Shown here: positions 9,970 to 22,890 of the stretch, piece after piece
Numbering within the stretch: position 1 is the first letter of the stretch
Layout of the letters: every line of letters starts with the position of its first letter
DNA from: Tetracladium setigerum
Taxonomy: Eukaryota; Ascomycota; Leotiomycetes; Helotiales
Direction of reading: 5' to 3'
NCBI GenBank assembly: GCA_031472005.1
Contig: PZJY01000012.1
Span: 1,674,001-1,738,000 of the forward strand
DNA length: 64,000 nucleotides
The notes under the pieces: model-generated
Database searches by the model: none
Seen by the model: only the letters and a program-made list of their open reading frames with translations
What the model was told of the DNA's origin: nothing
Program-made: the position numbers and the translations under genes

Positions 9970-12900
9970 TCAAAGCTTAGCCATCTTCTCCTCAATCATC
10001 TTGACAATCTCCGGGAACCTCTTCGCATAATTGAGTGGCACACAACCTGACCTATCTTTAGTCACCAAATCAATCCCCTCAACATCCAATAGGATTTGAA
10101 CCACGTCAGAATACCCGTAGCACGCCGCCCAAGAAAGAATGCTTGTCCCACCCCATCTGCTATCACAAGTAACCTTTCCCGAGTCCAGAAGTACTTGCAC
10201 CGTCTTCGGAGTCTGTATTGTTAACGCCCATGCCAACGGCGTCCACCCATATATGTCCTCCTCATCGATTCCATTCTGCATGTGCACCGTCAGATATTGC
10301 ACAACCTTGTAATGCCCACCCGAGCAAGCCCATGAGAGCGCATTCCTTCCAACGGTATCCTTCAAGCTGATGTCAACTCGATTGCTCTTTCGGAGCATAT
10401 CAACCGTTCCTAGATGTCCGTTTCCGGCCGCCCAGGAGAAAGCATGGCGGCCAGTCTGATCTGTAGCGTCGAGATTGAGCTGTGGCAGGGTAATAAGCCA
10501 TTTCACAAGATTGATTTGGCCTTCACCGGCAGCCCATGAGAAAACCGCTCGTCCGGTTTTATCCGTGTGATCGACGGAAGCGCGATCATCTGTCAAGAGG
10601 AGTTGTAGTACATCCCGGTGATTGCCTCCAACGGCCCAAAACAGAGGCGTCCACTGGTTGAAGTCCGTCTTGTCTGGCTGAATATTTTCGTGTTGAAGTA
10701 GCTGTTCAACTATTTTGACAAAGCCACTCCCAGCAGCTAAGGAGAGCGCGGTTCTGCCGTGTAAGTCGGTCTTGTTGACACGATCGTTGGAGTTGTCGGA
10801 GATAAATGAATTGTCTTCCAGTAGACGTTTCACAACATCTAAATGATTATACTTTACGGCTGCTGTGAGCACATTCTGACCCTCGGCAACGGCTTTGTCG
10901 ACGTTGGCTCCTTCGCGAAGCAGAATATCCACCACGGCGACGTAACCTCTCCTCGCGGCCCAATACAAAGCATAATCTTTCTGAGATTCATCTAGAGGAA
11001 TTCCATGTTCCAGAACATCCCTCACAGCGTTGTAGTCCCCAAAGTAACTCGCTGTGGTAAGAGACGTGGAGTCCCGTGGACACAACGAATCCTTTTCTCT
11101 ACGAAACCAGTAGTAGCGAAACCAATTGCGTCCCTCCACGCTAGCGGTATCATATAATAAATGGGAACGATTGTGCCCTAGTACTAGTCTCAACGATGAG
11201 GACATCGAGCAGTGTTCTGCCCAATGTCGCGCGGCATAATCGTAGAATGCGTAACGCGTTTCGATGATCTGGCAAGCTTCTGCTTCAAGCTCGGTTGGGT
11301 CCTTGATGAATGTATCTTCGCCTAAATCGAATGGGTCCCAGATCTGGTCGGACTCCTCGGAATTCTCCACGTCTTCTAACGGCGTAATGGGAGAGTCCAC
11401 GTTAGAATGCTCAAGTGAGAATAGATCCTGCTTGAACCTATCTAGTTGAAGGTATGATGCACATGCATCGGCCAAAACCGAATTCGCCATTGTGAAATCG
11501 ACGCCGTACTTCGCCGCTAGAGGGTTTTCAGATTGGGAAGCAAGCTTTTGTAGATATTCTTTCAGGGACAGATGAACCAGGTAGACTTGAGAATTCATGA
11601 TTCTCACCAGCGGTCCAAGGACTCCTTCAATGGTCTCCTGGACATTAGGCTGTGCGTCCTCTTCCACCTCACTCAAGGTTCGATGATTGCTTTCGATTGC
11701 AATGACGATTCGAATCTCTTGGAGGGTCATCGGTCTCGAGCTACCAACAATTAGATGCAAAAGTTTCTTCGCCAGCGGTTGGTGGTTCCCAGGTATTCCT
11801 TGCAGGTAACGCTCATATGTTTCTGCCAGAGTCTTTGGTAACTCATCAACGATAAGCTTGAAATCTTTCTTTGACGCGAAAAGACTGTCTTCGAGAATGT
11901 ACAAGACCAGTGTTACCCAAAGAAAAGTGCGGTCAGCTTTCGAATACAGGGCGTTTTCGAGATATGCTCTGGCCTCGGGCGAGCACCTTGTACGCTGGAC
12001 GATGCCGTCAACTTTTGCTTGTATCACCATTCTCAGATCCTGCTCCACGCATTCTTCGGAAGGATCGATTAGGAGAAGATTGGATGTGTACCTGCGGCCT
12101 AGAAATGGCCGACTTGTTACCAGAAATTTGATACAAGGAGCTTTTGGCCCAGTGGAGTTGAATTTGCCCCCACCAATTCGATCATGTTGCGCAGAAAGCG
12201 CCCTCTTGTTTCCTCTTCGCACTCATCCATTGCATCTACAATCACGCTCACAGGTCCAATTCTGTCATCGCTGGCAATGGCTAAAAAAATCCTCCAAAGT
12301 TCATCGAGGTTCTGCTCCAGCTGTGGCCCGTGAAAGTCATAGGCTCGCTTGATATACTTGACCAGTTTCCGACGGCGGAGAATCAATTGATGAATCAGAC
12401 TTCTGAGGATGGCCATCGCATCTCGTTGAGTATCAATCTTCTCGTCGCAGAAGAAATAGCAAAGCGTTGTGCGACTAGCAGGAGATCTCTCGCCAGCACC
12501 CAAGAACTCCATCAAGAATGCGGACAGTGTGGTTTTGCCACTGCCCGGATATCCGCTGATCCATAAGAGGCAAGTCTGTTGTTGCATATTCCACTCGCGA
12601 TATTGCTCATTCGAAAGTATCCACTGACAGGTCCCCTCCACGCGGCTTGGAAGCAAAGACTTATAATCCGTGGCGCTGGATGTGTTTTGGATGAGGACTG
12701 CAATGCATTTCCTTTCCACGTCGTTCAGTGCTCGTGGAACTTTCAGCTGCTTGATATTATCGAGAACCGAGTATTACATACATTGTGCCACAGAGCTAAG
12801 AGTGGTTTGGCTGGGAGAGCTAGGACGTGGGTCGGCGACTATGATCTCTTGGGGGGAGAACTATTGCGCTCTTTGATTCCATGGTATAAAATTTTTATGT

Positions 12901-14250
12901 CGCCGGATACCTGCTTGTATCCTGTATCATCTCGACTCGTGAAGCGACACATTGCCATGTGATCCGCGTCGATTGTTTGCGTGGGCTCTGTTCCTGTTAA
13001 TGAGGAAGAAAAGGGCTCTACAATCTGCACTTGATAGTTAGCAAGGTTTCTGAAACATCGCCCATATTACTTTTTACCCTCTCATTCGCCTTCAGATAGC
13101 TTATTCCAACAACAGCTCTGGCTTCTTGGAATGTCAGGACCTTGAATTCCCGGTCTTTGCGCCCATATAACGTCATGAAGGACTCATGCACCCGTTCAAG
13201 CTCAGCATTGTTTATGTGAAGTAGCCGTATGTTATCGTCACTGGTATCAAATCCTGATACTGATACGATCTTTCGGACAAATTCTGCTGGACCTGCTTTA
13301 TTACTTCCTCGATGCGGAGTTCCCAGGAAGAGTATTGCTTCAGTAGACTTGAAAATATCAAGTATAGCAGGGTCTTCATCAGCTGCGGCGCGACATATGA
13401 CCTATATTTCTGTTAATGAACCACAATATGATGAGTTCCATCGTACAAATTTGCGAGACCTACATCCTTTACCATGATACCTGGAATATGTTAGCCAATT
13501 GTTATGCGATGGCTATCTGAAACTTACCTCCTAAAGAATGGGCAACAAAGATGATCCTCCTCCCTTTCTGTGTCATAATAAGTAAGGACCAGCCGATGAA
13601 GGTATTTGCCAAGCACTTACACAGTCTATCCTTTCTATTTTCAAGGCACGGAGTAAGTTCTTCGCATGTGCGCTGATATTACTCTGGTTTGTAGCTCCCT
13701 TGAATAAATTTGTTACCTTAGAATCATATCCCCAAGTCAAGATCCTTGATTCCACGCAATCCTGGGGAAGAAAATCTTGTGGCCAGAAAACGCTTCGCTC
13801 CCCGGTCAAGCTACCGCCTGCGCTATCCGCACTAGCCGAACGTGTATCTCCTTGTGACCTTGTCTTAGATTTGAGTCTTCGGTGGAAAAACCTTCTAATC
13901 CCTCGTTCTTGATTGCTGCTCGTGGACTCCTTGTTTAGGGAACCCGCTGGTGAGGAGGGGGCTTCTCGGTTCTTGGTAGGACAAGCCCACGTTTTCCACG
14001 GATGGCCTTGAAGTCCATGGACGAAGACGATACTGAAATTCAGTTAGATCAATATCCTTAATTCGTTGTGGAGGGTCAATTACTCAACAATGGCATCCGG
14101 CGCGTTGTAAAGAGTGGTGAGGCCAGTATCGTTGATTCGAGGCTTGAATTGTGGTTGGGGCGGGGGAGACGGAATGTGGTCCAACTTCTGCTTCTGTTGT
14201 TGCAATTAGTTCTGCCCATTGATTCCCAGCTCAACGGCAAAACGTACCAT
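9970..14250 (-). CDS. NLR-like protein: alpha/beta-hydrolase - NACHT - ankyrin repeats, with an apparent 1-base frameshift
   Basis: Eight predicted exons: 14250-14248 (start codon only), 14193-14084, 14032-13621, 13567-13528, 13480-13464 (17 bp), 13401-13078, 13024-12911, 12746-9970. N-terminal alpha/beta-hydrolase of the DUF676/SesB kind: DIVFVHGLQGHPWKTW, then FWPQDFLPQD, RILTWGYDSKV, the nucleophile elbow VAHSLGG and FLGTPHRGSN. A linker with DADHMAMCRF leads into a NACHT domain with P-loop GYPGSGKTT, Walker B VIVDAMDEC and KFLVTSRP. The C-terminal half has about nine ankyrin repeats (for example GRTALSLAAGSGFVKIVEQL). Fungal NLRs of this layout are thought to act in non-self recognition and regulated cell death. 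Between Walker B and KFLVTSRP (12117-12185) the frame slips: one extra base, at CCCCC 12167-12171 or TTTT 12142-12145 of the plus strand, makes all exons sum to 1265 codons. Exon 1 and the junction at 12747 are the least certain. Confidence 0.8.
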
Positions 14251-17200
14251 CTTGTTCTCTTTTCACTTCGATCATAACCTTCAATCAAACGTATCTCCAA
14301 AGTTGTGATGTTGGAAATAGTATGATCGAGGTTGGTTTTGAGTCTTGGCATATTTCAAGGGTATCATTGGCCTGATTGTATGTACCCCTCCTGTATGGGC
14401 GAGGAGGGAGGTTCTAGGCCGAGCTAGGAAACCGAGAAACAAAGTACCTACTGATAACGAACTCTGACCGTATCTGTTCTATCAAATTCAACTCTATGAT
14501 AGTCGATACGGAAGTCTTGCACAAGATTTGCAGAGGTAACAGGCTACGCAAATAACTCATAATATTTATGAAAGTTTGCCCCAAGTCGTGCATAATATAA
14601 TGTTGTGAACCTAATCAACTCCCCCTTTGTCGAATTATGTTTTACATATTACAATATCAAACTACTGTTCTTCAAACCCGTACAAGTCCAAGTATATTAT
14701 GGACTGACCTGAAGTCTGGAGCATCTGACAAAGGTTTCTCCTTCAGTCTTTTTTTTTTTTTTTTTTTTGGCACTGTAGAACAATGAGCAGCATCCAATGT
14801 GCACATTTCAACAACCTAAAGATCCGGGCTATATTTTCTTCCAGTTATGTATCCCTTCTCGCCCTTTTACTCTATAGCATCTTTACAATGTTGCTCTTTC
14901 GCTTAATCTAAAGACAGAGCACTATAGACGGCAACAGCCGTCCTTAGCGAGAAACTTGAAGGCGGACGGAATTGATGTAAATGTCTGAGACTAGAAGACT
15001 CGAAGAGCTCGCAGAAGTGGAAACTATGACGGAGGCAAAAACGGATGGTCGAAAGTACATCCTGGTTCCTGGATCTCACTTTCCCCTACCCTACCATTCA
15101 GTTCCCAGATTCCTTCGAGAACAAGAATACAATTTGGTCTGAATTATCGAGAGAACGAGGAGGAAGGAGACTTTGGGATGACCCTTTGCCCCGGCTTTTG
15201 ACTTCCGGAATGCCTACGGTGAGCGACTGATACAGTACACTTCGAAGGTGCAGTTACTTGCTTTCCCAGCCTCCCGGATTATCGTGATATGCATGCAAGC
15301 TGGTCAAAAGGCAGCTGAATACACGAGATATGATAGTTCAGTACAGTACGAGTGCACCTTCAACACACAAGAAAGTCAAGACGGAAAAGGCGGCAAAGGC
15401 TGGCAGAAAGTTTTGGCAAAAGCACCCCCAAAATTGACTGGAGCTCATTAATCCCTCATACCTTGAGCAGCCATGGAGCATTACTATTCGCAACGACGCC
15501 ATGCAGAGTGCAGCGTGAGTGGCAGACAGAGCTGCACCATGTTCCACATCCTTGTGTCTTTCTTGCATGCGATATGCAGCCTACACCCTTTTGGCAGGTG
15601 TTGCCGTCTGATGCGAAGAAACACGACCAAACACCATGAACCAAACTCACGATGTCGACCTTCTAACATGAGAAGATACAACGCCTTGAACTTGTGTGAT
15701 CGAGCTGGTTACCTAGGACAGGCGTTGAAAGTCCGTTCCGCTGTCGTGGAACGCCATAGCAGCAGCATCTATCCTACGAACATGTTCACCAGCCAAGAAA
15801 GAGGCTACTTGCATCGGATTCGACCGCTGCATGCTCACACTTACTCATCTTTGTAATCCACGATTCAGGACGACCCCATTCTCTTTTCCTTTTTTTCACC
15901 GCTTCGTTCGTGTTGGAGGTTGAAAAAGTATCACGAGCACCAGCGACACCGCCGTTGTAATCTTAGGTGTTTCTGCAGAGTTGCACTCCCTCCTTCTCTT
16001 GACTCGCCGTTGATTCGCAGGTTAGCCAGGGTGAGAGGGGCAAGATGTTGCTTGCTTTCTGTCATCATTCTCAGCCCTTTACGAAGAGCGACGACAGACG
16101 CCCGCCCACTTGCATTCATTTACCCTCAAAGCAGCAACCGCCCTACTCATCTCGAATTTGACAAGTCCAACATGGCTCTTTGGGCGGCTGGGAAAATGAA
16201 AGAAAGAGGGGTCACGGACACCTGTCTGTAGAATGTGGGGTACGTTTTGGCGGTCAGGATGAAGGGATTCCAGGGTTGACAAGATGGCATCTCTCCTCGT
16301 GCTATTGGATGATGAGTGCAACTCCGGACCTCTGCGTGTCAAGATGCACAGGTCGTCCCGAAGGAGAGATGGGATATGCAGTGCTTCTGCGACACAAGAA
16401 AGGGGATCATGAGGCACGGCATGTACAGTAGGTACAGAACGGTCCAGTTCTGACATGTGGAAAGGCAAGAGAGTTGAGCTGGTCTGGGAGAGCTTTTGAA
16501 TACGCTCCGTCAAAGTCAAAAAGTTCCCAATTTGCAAGCCAACGATCTAGCATGCAAAACCGGTCTGCAAGCAGCCATTTCTGCCATCCTACCTCACACC
16601 TCCCGCTAGTCTCTCATTTACTCGAGTAGCGTTGGAACGTTTCTTCGACGCGTTGCTAGTTTCCCTTCCAAATTGTCCCCCCACGCGACGAAAGTGTTTC
16701 AACAACGGACCCCGCACTGGCGCATAATGGCCTTGCAATTATTGGAGGCCCCGAATTTAGCGATCCCGAAACACAGAGCACTTTGGATGTTTCTGCGACC
16801 TGTCGAGCTTGTTTACCCATCCATGCGGCTAGCGATATCACCCAGCAGCAGCACCCATTCTTGCAACGCACCGAGGTTAGGGATGAAAGGACTCGCCTCT
16901 CTGTCTTGTGGCATGATAAATCTGGCGATTGGGAATAATCAGCAGAGCTTTACCGTAAGGATTGATCATCAAGAAACTTAAAGATTGGAAGACACCAGCA
17001 CCAACACCGCCCGGCAGATTCAGAAGCGAGGGAGAGGACTTTGCCTGTTTCTACGAAGTGGATTTGTCAAAAGTGCCATTGGTTGCAGATCTCACTTTAT
17101 ACTCTTTTCCATGCAAATCATTGCAAATACAGACACCGCAGGAAAGACGAGCATTACCTATTACAGTACTGTAAATTATTACGCGGGATGTTATTCTATC

Positions 17201-18519
17201 TTGCTGTTGGCTGCCCCAAGATTGATATTATTACGGACTTCTGACCGGCATGGACTTGCTGCTGCGGCAGCACTGATTCTTCCAGTGAAGAATTGACCTG
17301 TCCTTTATCCCCCCTGGAAAAGAGAAGGGACGAAGGGCACGTTGCGCCCACACGGCCTGTCCAACTCCAATAACAACAAAGCGCAAATTGCACAACGAAA
17401 AGGCTTTGGAGACTTTGTTTGATCCACCACAACCACCACGCCCCAATGGTAATAGCGCCGATGCTGCAGCAGAAGGGAGATGATGAATCGCTGACGGGCT
17501 AAGGGCAAACACCTATCTTACCTTACCTAGTCCAGCAAAAAACGGGGGGCGGTCAAGGCAAGGCAAGGGCTGTTGTTCAAACCTTCAAAGACGTGCAGCA
17601 CAAGACGGCAACGGAGCGGAAGTGACCCCCAAAAGTGAAGGTTCAAGCTTTTCAATGGCCGCCCAGTGCCCATAGAGTTAGAGTAGAGTGCCCACCACGA
17701 CTGAGTTCCACGGACGGCGCCCACATATTATTTCCCTTTCATGTAGCGCGCCCACCAAAGAGAAATCGGATATTGTACTGTACAGAGGGACAGGACGGAG
17801 TACTTAGAGTAGAGAGAGCGAGAGAGACAACAGAGAGCTGCCCTCCTAGTTTCTCCTGCTCCTGCTCCCTTTTACCCTCCTCCTCCCTTTGTCCCTCGCA
17901 CAACAAGAGGAAGAATCGCTCTCTTCCTCTACCACAAGTTCAATATTCCAAGACGTTGTGGTGGTGGCCAAGGCCGTATTGTTATTATTTATTATTGAAT
18001 GTTGCACAGCATTCGTTATTATTGTGCTTGTTAATCTGCCGGACTCAGCAAGGAAGGAAAGACAGACAAACGAGAATAATCGACATCAACCCTTCGACCC
18101 ATCGGCCGCTCCTGTTGGCTCCTTGTCCTTGGCTGACTAAACCTGAGTCGGTCGCTGAGGGTTCTGCGTTTCCTTTTCTAGTGCCAACAGCGATCTTCAT
18201 CTCAGCAAAACTCAACTGAACACCCACATCCACCCACCAGAACCACCCAGCCAACTTTTGAACGTCATCCCAGCCCAATCTCTTCCGCCGCCACGAAAAC
18301 CCTTCGCACAACCTCTTCACGAGTTCAAGATCAACTCTCCACCTCGAATTTCTCTGCACAACCTCTTCACAACCACGCACCCATTCACCCACCTTTAATT
18401 CACTTCACCCTTCGACCATCTCGCACCGGCCTCTCATCGAGACACAACCACCAGGAGACACCTCAAAGCCCGCTGCGGAACAACAACTTCACTTGGATAC
18501 CGACTTACCACACTACACC
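14251..18519. other. 4.3 kb gene-poor stretch
   Basis: No reading frame here shows family motifs, splice-supported continuation or consistent codon use; the longest frames (15473-15856 plus, 16079-16537 minus, 17635-18219 plus) look like chance. It contains a T20 run (14749-14768). From about 17800 rightwards the plus strand is C/T-rich with long runs of C-rich trinucleotides, as in fungal promoters and transcript leaders, and probably belongs to the DUF2457 gene. Confidence 0.5.
14749..14768. repeat. T20 homopolymer
   Basis: Twenty consecutive T, about 500 bp upstream of the NLR gene start. No target-site duplication or retroelement body is visible beside it. Confidence 0.85.
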
Positions 18520-18880
18520 ATGTCGAATTCCCAATCTTTATAGCAATAAAAGCGAGAGCACGCGGCTCTTGTAGTGCCTCCCTCACCCGAAGGAACGCAC
18601 TTACGGACAACAATTCTACATTGAATCGCTGTCCACACTGATTACTTGATTGATCAATCGCCCCCGTCTCGACGACTATTTGCGCGAACGTTTGTCAATT
18701 CTCTGCCTTTTGCACGCGCTGCTCTCTCAACCTATCGCCACCACCCCTCAGGATCCCTAATCCGATTCACAGCCTCTCTAGCACTCTGTGGTAAGTGCTG
18801 GATGATTAGCAAGCCATCGCGCGCTTGCTCTACGCCTTATAACTACTTCAGTGAACCGACGCTCCAGCCAGAATATTACC
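18520..18880 (+). promoter_or_regulatory. 5' leader of the DUF2457 gene: short upstream reading frame and leader intron
   Basis: A seven-codon upstream frame (18520-18543, ATG then MSNSQSL and stop) lies in a C/T-rich leader. A predicted leader intron runs 18791-18851 (GTAAGT...TTCAG, 61 bp, with ATAAC branch-like sequence 9 bases from its end). The main ATG at 18881 has a good context (TTACCATGG). Both elements are seen in sequence; transcription of the leader is inferred. Confidence 0.5.
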
Positions 18881-21204
18881 ATGGGTATACAAGACTTCTT
18901 TTCGTGGCGGTCGCAGAATATGACACCGGCCATGGACGAAGAGGTGCCCGCAGATCTCGATGAACCCCAGATCATCGTCTTTCTCACGACCTCCCAACTC
19001 ACCCTGACTTTCACAAGTCAACTATCCGACCTATCGCTGATCGCAAGGAGTCTCTCCTAACGAAAGCTCTCACCAAAACCGAAGCCGAAAACGCCAAACC
19101 TACTGTACAAGTCACCACCGACCTCACTCGACGCAGATCGATGCTCAGCAATGCCAGCATTGCCTCGACTGCTGAGCTCACCAGCGATGGCGGGCTCACG
19201 AGTCCTGCTCGTACCAATACACCTAGTCCACCCCCACCAAGCACCGCATATACCAGCTTTGGTCAATACTCCTTCACCTCAAAGACTATGCACGCACCAG
19301 AACCCCTCCTCGCAAAGATCGACTCCAATACACCCACAACTCAGACTTCTCAACTCCCCACCATCTCACCCAAGGCCAAGCCAGTCGAAGATGCACCAAA
19401 GAAGAGATGTATCTCATTCGCCTGTGCTCCAGGAACGGTTCTCAAGCCAAAGCCCAAGCCCCTTCCTGTTGTGGAACAACCTCCCCCACCTTCAACCGTC
19501 GCCGTGGCACCAAAGAAGCGTGCTTGCATGATCAAGTTTGCCTGCGCGGCACCCAAGGATGCGGAAAAGGAGAAGGAGATCAAGTCTGAGAAACCTCAAG
19601 AGATGGGAAAAACCCTCAAACCACTCATGGGATCGCCCAAGCGTACCAGTAGATCTCCCGTAGCGTTGAGAAAGTCACCTCGTTCAACCCAAGCATCACG
19701 ACCTACCCGCGAGTCCAATTCAACTGTTCGACGTTCGTCCCAGAGTCCAGTCGCCACACGATACAAGCCCAAGTACATTATCGCCGATGAAAATACGATC
19801 AAGAACTCCGAAGCTACTCGTTTCCACGAATTTGCAAGTGGAGAAATTCAAGAAGATGACTGGATTCGAAAGGATGAGCAGAACCCTCGAGCAAAGTTGA
19901 CGATCAATGATACTTTGAAGAAAGAGAACGCCATCCGTCGACTTGGAACCGAGGCAGAAGAAGAGGCAGCCGAGGAAGACGAGCAGGAGGACGAGGACAA
20001 TGATGAGGAAGATGAAGACGAGGACGAGGATGAGGACGAAGATGAGGAAGACGAAGGATCTGATGACTTCTCTGATGGAAATGAGACCGACAATGAAGCT
20101 GGTTTTGCTGAGTCTGAGAGTGATGATGGAGAAGATTTTGCATCATTTTGGACTCCAGGCCGAGCACTTCTCAGCGACGGCATTGGGGCCAGCACCTACC
20201 GACCATCTGCTCACAGAACTGCATCAACGTCCTCGATTGATTCTCTCGGCCACATGTCACCGCCTGAGAAGGATACCAAGTCTAAACGACGTCTTAAACA
20301 TCGTCCCATCAAGATCCGACCTGGTACTCCTGATCTTCCTGACAGCACCGATTTCGTCTGTGGTACTTTGGACGAGGATAGACCTCTGGAGAATGCCTAT
20401 GTATCCTGTATGGAAGCGAGAAAGAACGCAAAACACAAGCAATGTCCTCAAGACATTGACCCCAGCTTCCCCACGTCGGACATTGATGACGAGGAAGACG
20501 ATGATGATCTCGTTGATACGGCTAGGTCTAGCGATGAGAACCTCTGGCTACACGGCAAATTTGAGGATTCTGACGGTGAAGGTCATGGGGCACGACGTGG
20601 CTCTGCTGGGCGCCGCAAGTCGCCTGGGCAATCACCAAGACGACTCCATTCTCCACCGCCAGCCAAGAGACTGCGATCTCCTCCACCCAAGCAGCGTCTT
20701 CATTCTCCTCCACCTAAGCAGCGTCTCCGCTCCCCACCACCTCGAAAGCTCTTTGGTGCTCATTCTCCCAGAAGAATGCACTCGCCTCCGCCTGCGAGAC
20801 ACGTTGCGTCGCCTGCTGCTTCGCCGACCTCGGACAACACAACGGGTATGGCGATCCCTTTCGCGCCACTCGGATCTCGTCCTGGCCTTACCCACACCAA
20901 GTCACTTCCTCGAGCACCAAATGTGTTCTGTAGACAATATCTCGCTTCCCGTCTAGCCGCTGCAAATGGAAATGATGGAGGTGACTTTGGTGACGGGCAT
21001 GTCCGAGGAGCCATTGACATTGTCAAAGGCCTCGAACAGAAGCGTCAACGCCGCAAGGAAAAGTTCCATCAAAAGTCAGGCAAGGGCAAGACTCACGGCG
21101 AGCGAAAGCCTCAACCGGGCAAGGGTGCCGAACGAATGCGAGAGTTAGGACTCTTAATGGCGAATAAGCCTCTTCGAAATGACCCTTACATTTTGTCTGC
21201 TTAG
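18881..21204 (+). CDS. DUF2457-family acidic nuclear-type protein, frame uncertain near its N-terminus
   Basis: A fungal family (DUF2457) of unknown function. After MGIQDFFSWRSQ and DEEVPADLDEPQII the frame changes between about 18990 and 19045; from RKESLLTKAL onward it is open to the stop at 21204. Landmarks: two Cys-containing repeats (KKRCISFAC and KRACMIKFAC), KYIIADENTIKNSEATRFHEF, an Asp/Glu tract of about 60 residues, FASFWTPGRALL, a basic LKHRPIKIRPGTPDLP block, Pro-rich LHSPPPKQRL repeats near residue 560, and a basic C-terminus. Two explanations fit the frame change: one missing base near 19035 (774 residues), or a 41 bp intron 18992-19032 with the poor donor GTCTTT but a good CTGAC branch site (760 residues). 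Charge pattern suggests a chromatin or RNA context; that is inference only. Confidence 0.8.
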
Positions 21205-22890
21205 ATGCCCGCTTTGGGATCTACAGACCGGGTGCAACATACTATTGCAACCCTTTATTACTTCACTTCGATTGTAAATATGGTCTACACATACTCGGAA
21301 ATGACCTGAGATGTTGACCACAACTTTGTAAATACAAAGATTCTTTCCTTTGTCACAAATCTGCATGGACCGGGGCGAGGAGTTTTTTCTCATAGATCGC
21401 CAGGGAGCGATCGAGCGAGCACAAACAAATGCGCCGGGTCCCCAATCATCATCCATCATAGCGACAACACTCTTCAAATCATCATAAGGGGTCACCACAT
21501 TTGGACCACCTTCTTTTTTCTATTCTCCTTCTGTTTTTTTTTGGTGTTTTTCTTTGCTTTGAAACCGGGGGTTTGCATAGCATATGGGAAAGCGGGCTGC
21601 ATATTGACTGGGGACCTGAATTTTTGCAAAGGGGCAAATACTCTTTTTTAAACATTCGCTCTTGTTCAACTGGAACAAATGTGGAAACACGGGGAAAGAT
21701 ATACCACGACGACTTTATGATGCGTTTCGCTGAAAGAGTGAGAGAGACTGCTAGAGCGTCTTGTTGGGAAATACCGGAGTCTTTTTCTTTTACTTGCTTG
21801 CTGGCTTGCTTGGGCTAAAGTAGATATCTACTGTACTTAGGTACCTAGGTAGCTTCATTTATTGTCCTTCTTTACCTTTTTGTCTTTCAATTCAATTCGA
21901 TTCTTGATACGTGCCGGGAGTGAGTTGGTAGTGAAGGAAGGGTTGGAAAGATTGTATGTAGATTGTAGGGAGGAGGGAGTGACCTTTTTGAAGGTGGGTG
22001 GATGGATGGATAAGAGTGGAGAAGAAGAGAAGAAGGATAAAGATAGGTAGCTTTTGACAATTGAAGATGGACGTTGTTCCCTTTAAAGTACGATACTTGT
22101 TATCGCTGAAGAAACTTTTGTTTTACTTGTGACTGTGATTTCGTCTGCTCCTCTGCCTATTATATGGATTTAAAACATAAATATATATTTAGTGTTAAGT
22201 AAGTGAGTAAGTAGGCTTGAAGGGCAATCGATGTTATATTGCGCTTCACATCACATTGTTGATGAGGATTTAGTCGTTGTATGTATGTACGACGCAGGTA
22301 GATGCTGGCGATCTTTGGGGACTACTCTTGCAATTTTTGCTTGTATTATTATGGAATAGAAAGATGAACAGAAGAAAGGAAGACGAAAAGATGAACAAGA
22401 AGAGAAGAAAAGAATTTAAACAGAAAACTGCCTTACTTGCAAATACTCTGCCTCCACGGGAGTGGCCCTCGGAGAACATCCCAAAAAAATATGCCTACCT
22501 TCCTTGGTTACATATAGTTTGAAAATATGTACCAGCTCACCTTTTAAATCTATATATGTTTACAATGAGTACAAGATAGGTACACAAAACTATAAAGCGA
22601 GTGGCAAAATCCCACCAAAAACTTTTGAAGACAACAAACATGCCTGGTTTTGCTTGGGCCTGACGAGATGAGGTGGGAGGCGACGCCAAGGCCTTCATGC
22701 CTCAGGTTCGCAAAAATATTACCTAGCTCTCGGTCCTTGCCTTGTCTTTCACTTATCACGAATCTCGGCCAGATCACCCCCAAAAACCGCAAGCACGACA
22801 CCACCCTCGACCGTCTCTCTCGAAAAATTCCTTCGCAACGAAACTCAACCACACACCCGCCTCTCCGATAATTTCAAAACAAAACACAAG
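21205..22890. other. Intergenic, no gene seen
   Basis: 3' flank of the DUF2457 gene and promoter side of SAR1. It contains a TACCTAGGTA palindrome at about 21840-21851 and AT-rich tracts, but no supported gene. Confidence 0.6.

Noticed and set aside
13620..14032. Stand-alone lipase gene separate from the NACHT-ankyrin gene
   Set aside because: Introns and phases join it continuously to the NACHT exons, and the linker DADHMAMCRF is typical of the fused family.
15473..15856. 127-codon plus-strand frame in the gene-poor stretch
   Set aside because: Several equally long frames overlap it on both strands; Cys/Arg/His-rich composition is typical of a random frame.
16079..16537. 152-codon minus-strand frame
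   Set aside because: No motif, no intron context and no neighbour relation; looks like chance.
17635..18219. 194-codon plus-strand frame
   Set aside because: Lies in the C/T-rich leader or promoter of the DUF2457 gene; low-complexity composition.
19850..20195. Minus-strand Ser-rich and His-rich frames over the acidic tract
   Set aside because: Mirror frames of the GAN/GAR codons of the DUF2457 acidic stretch.
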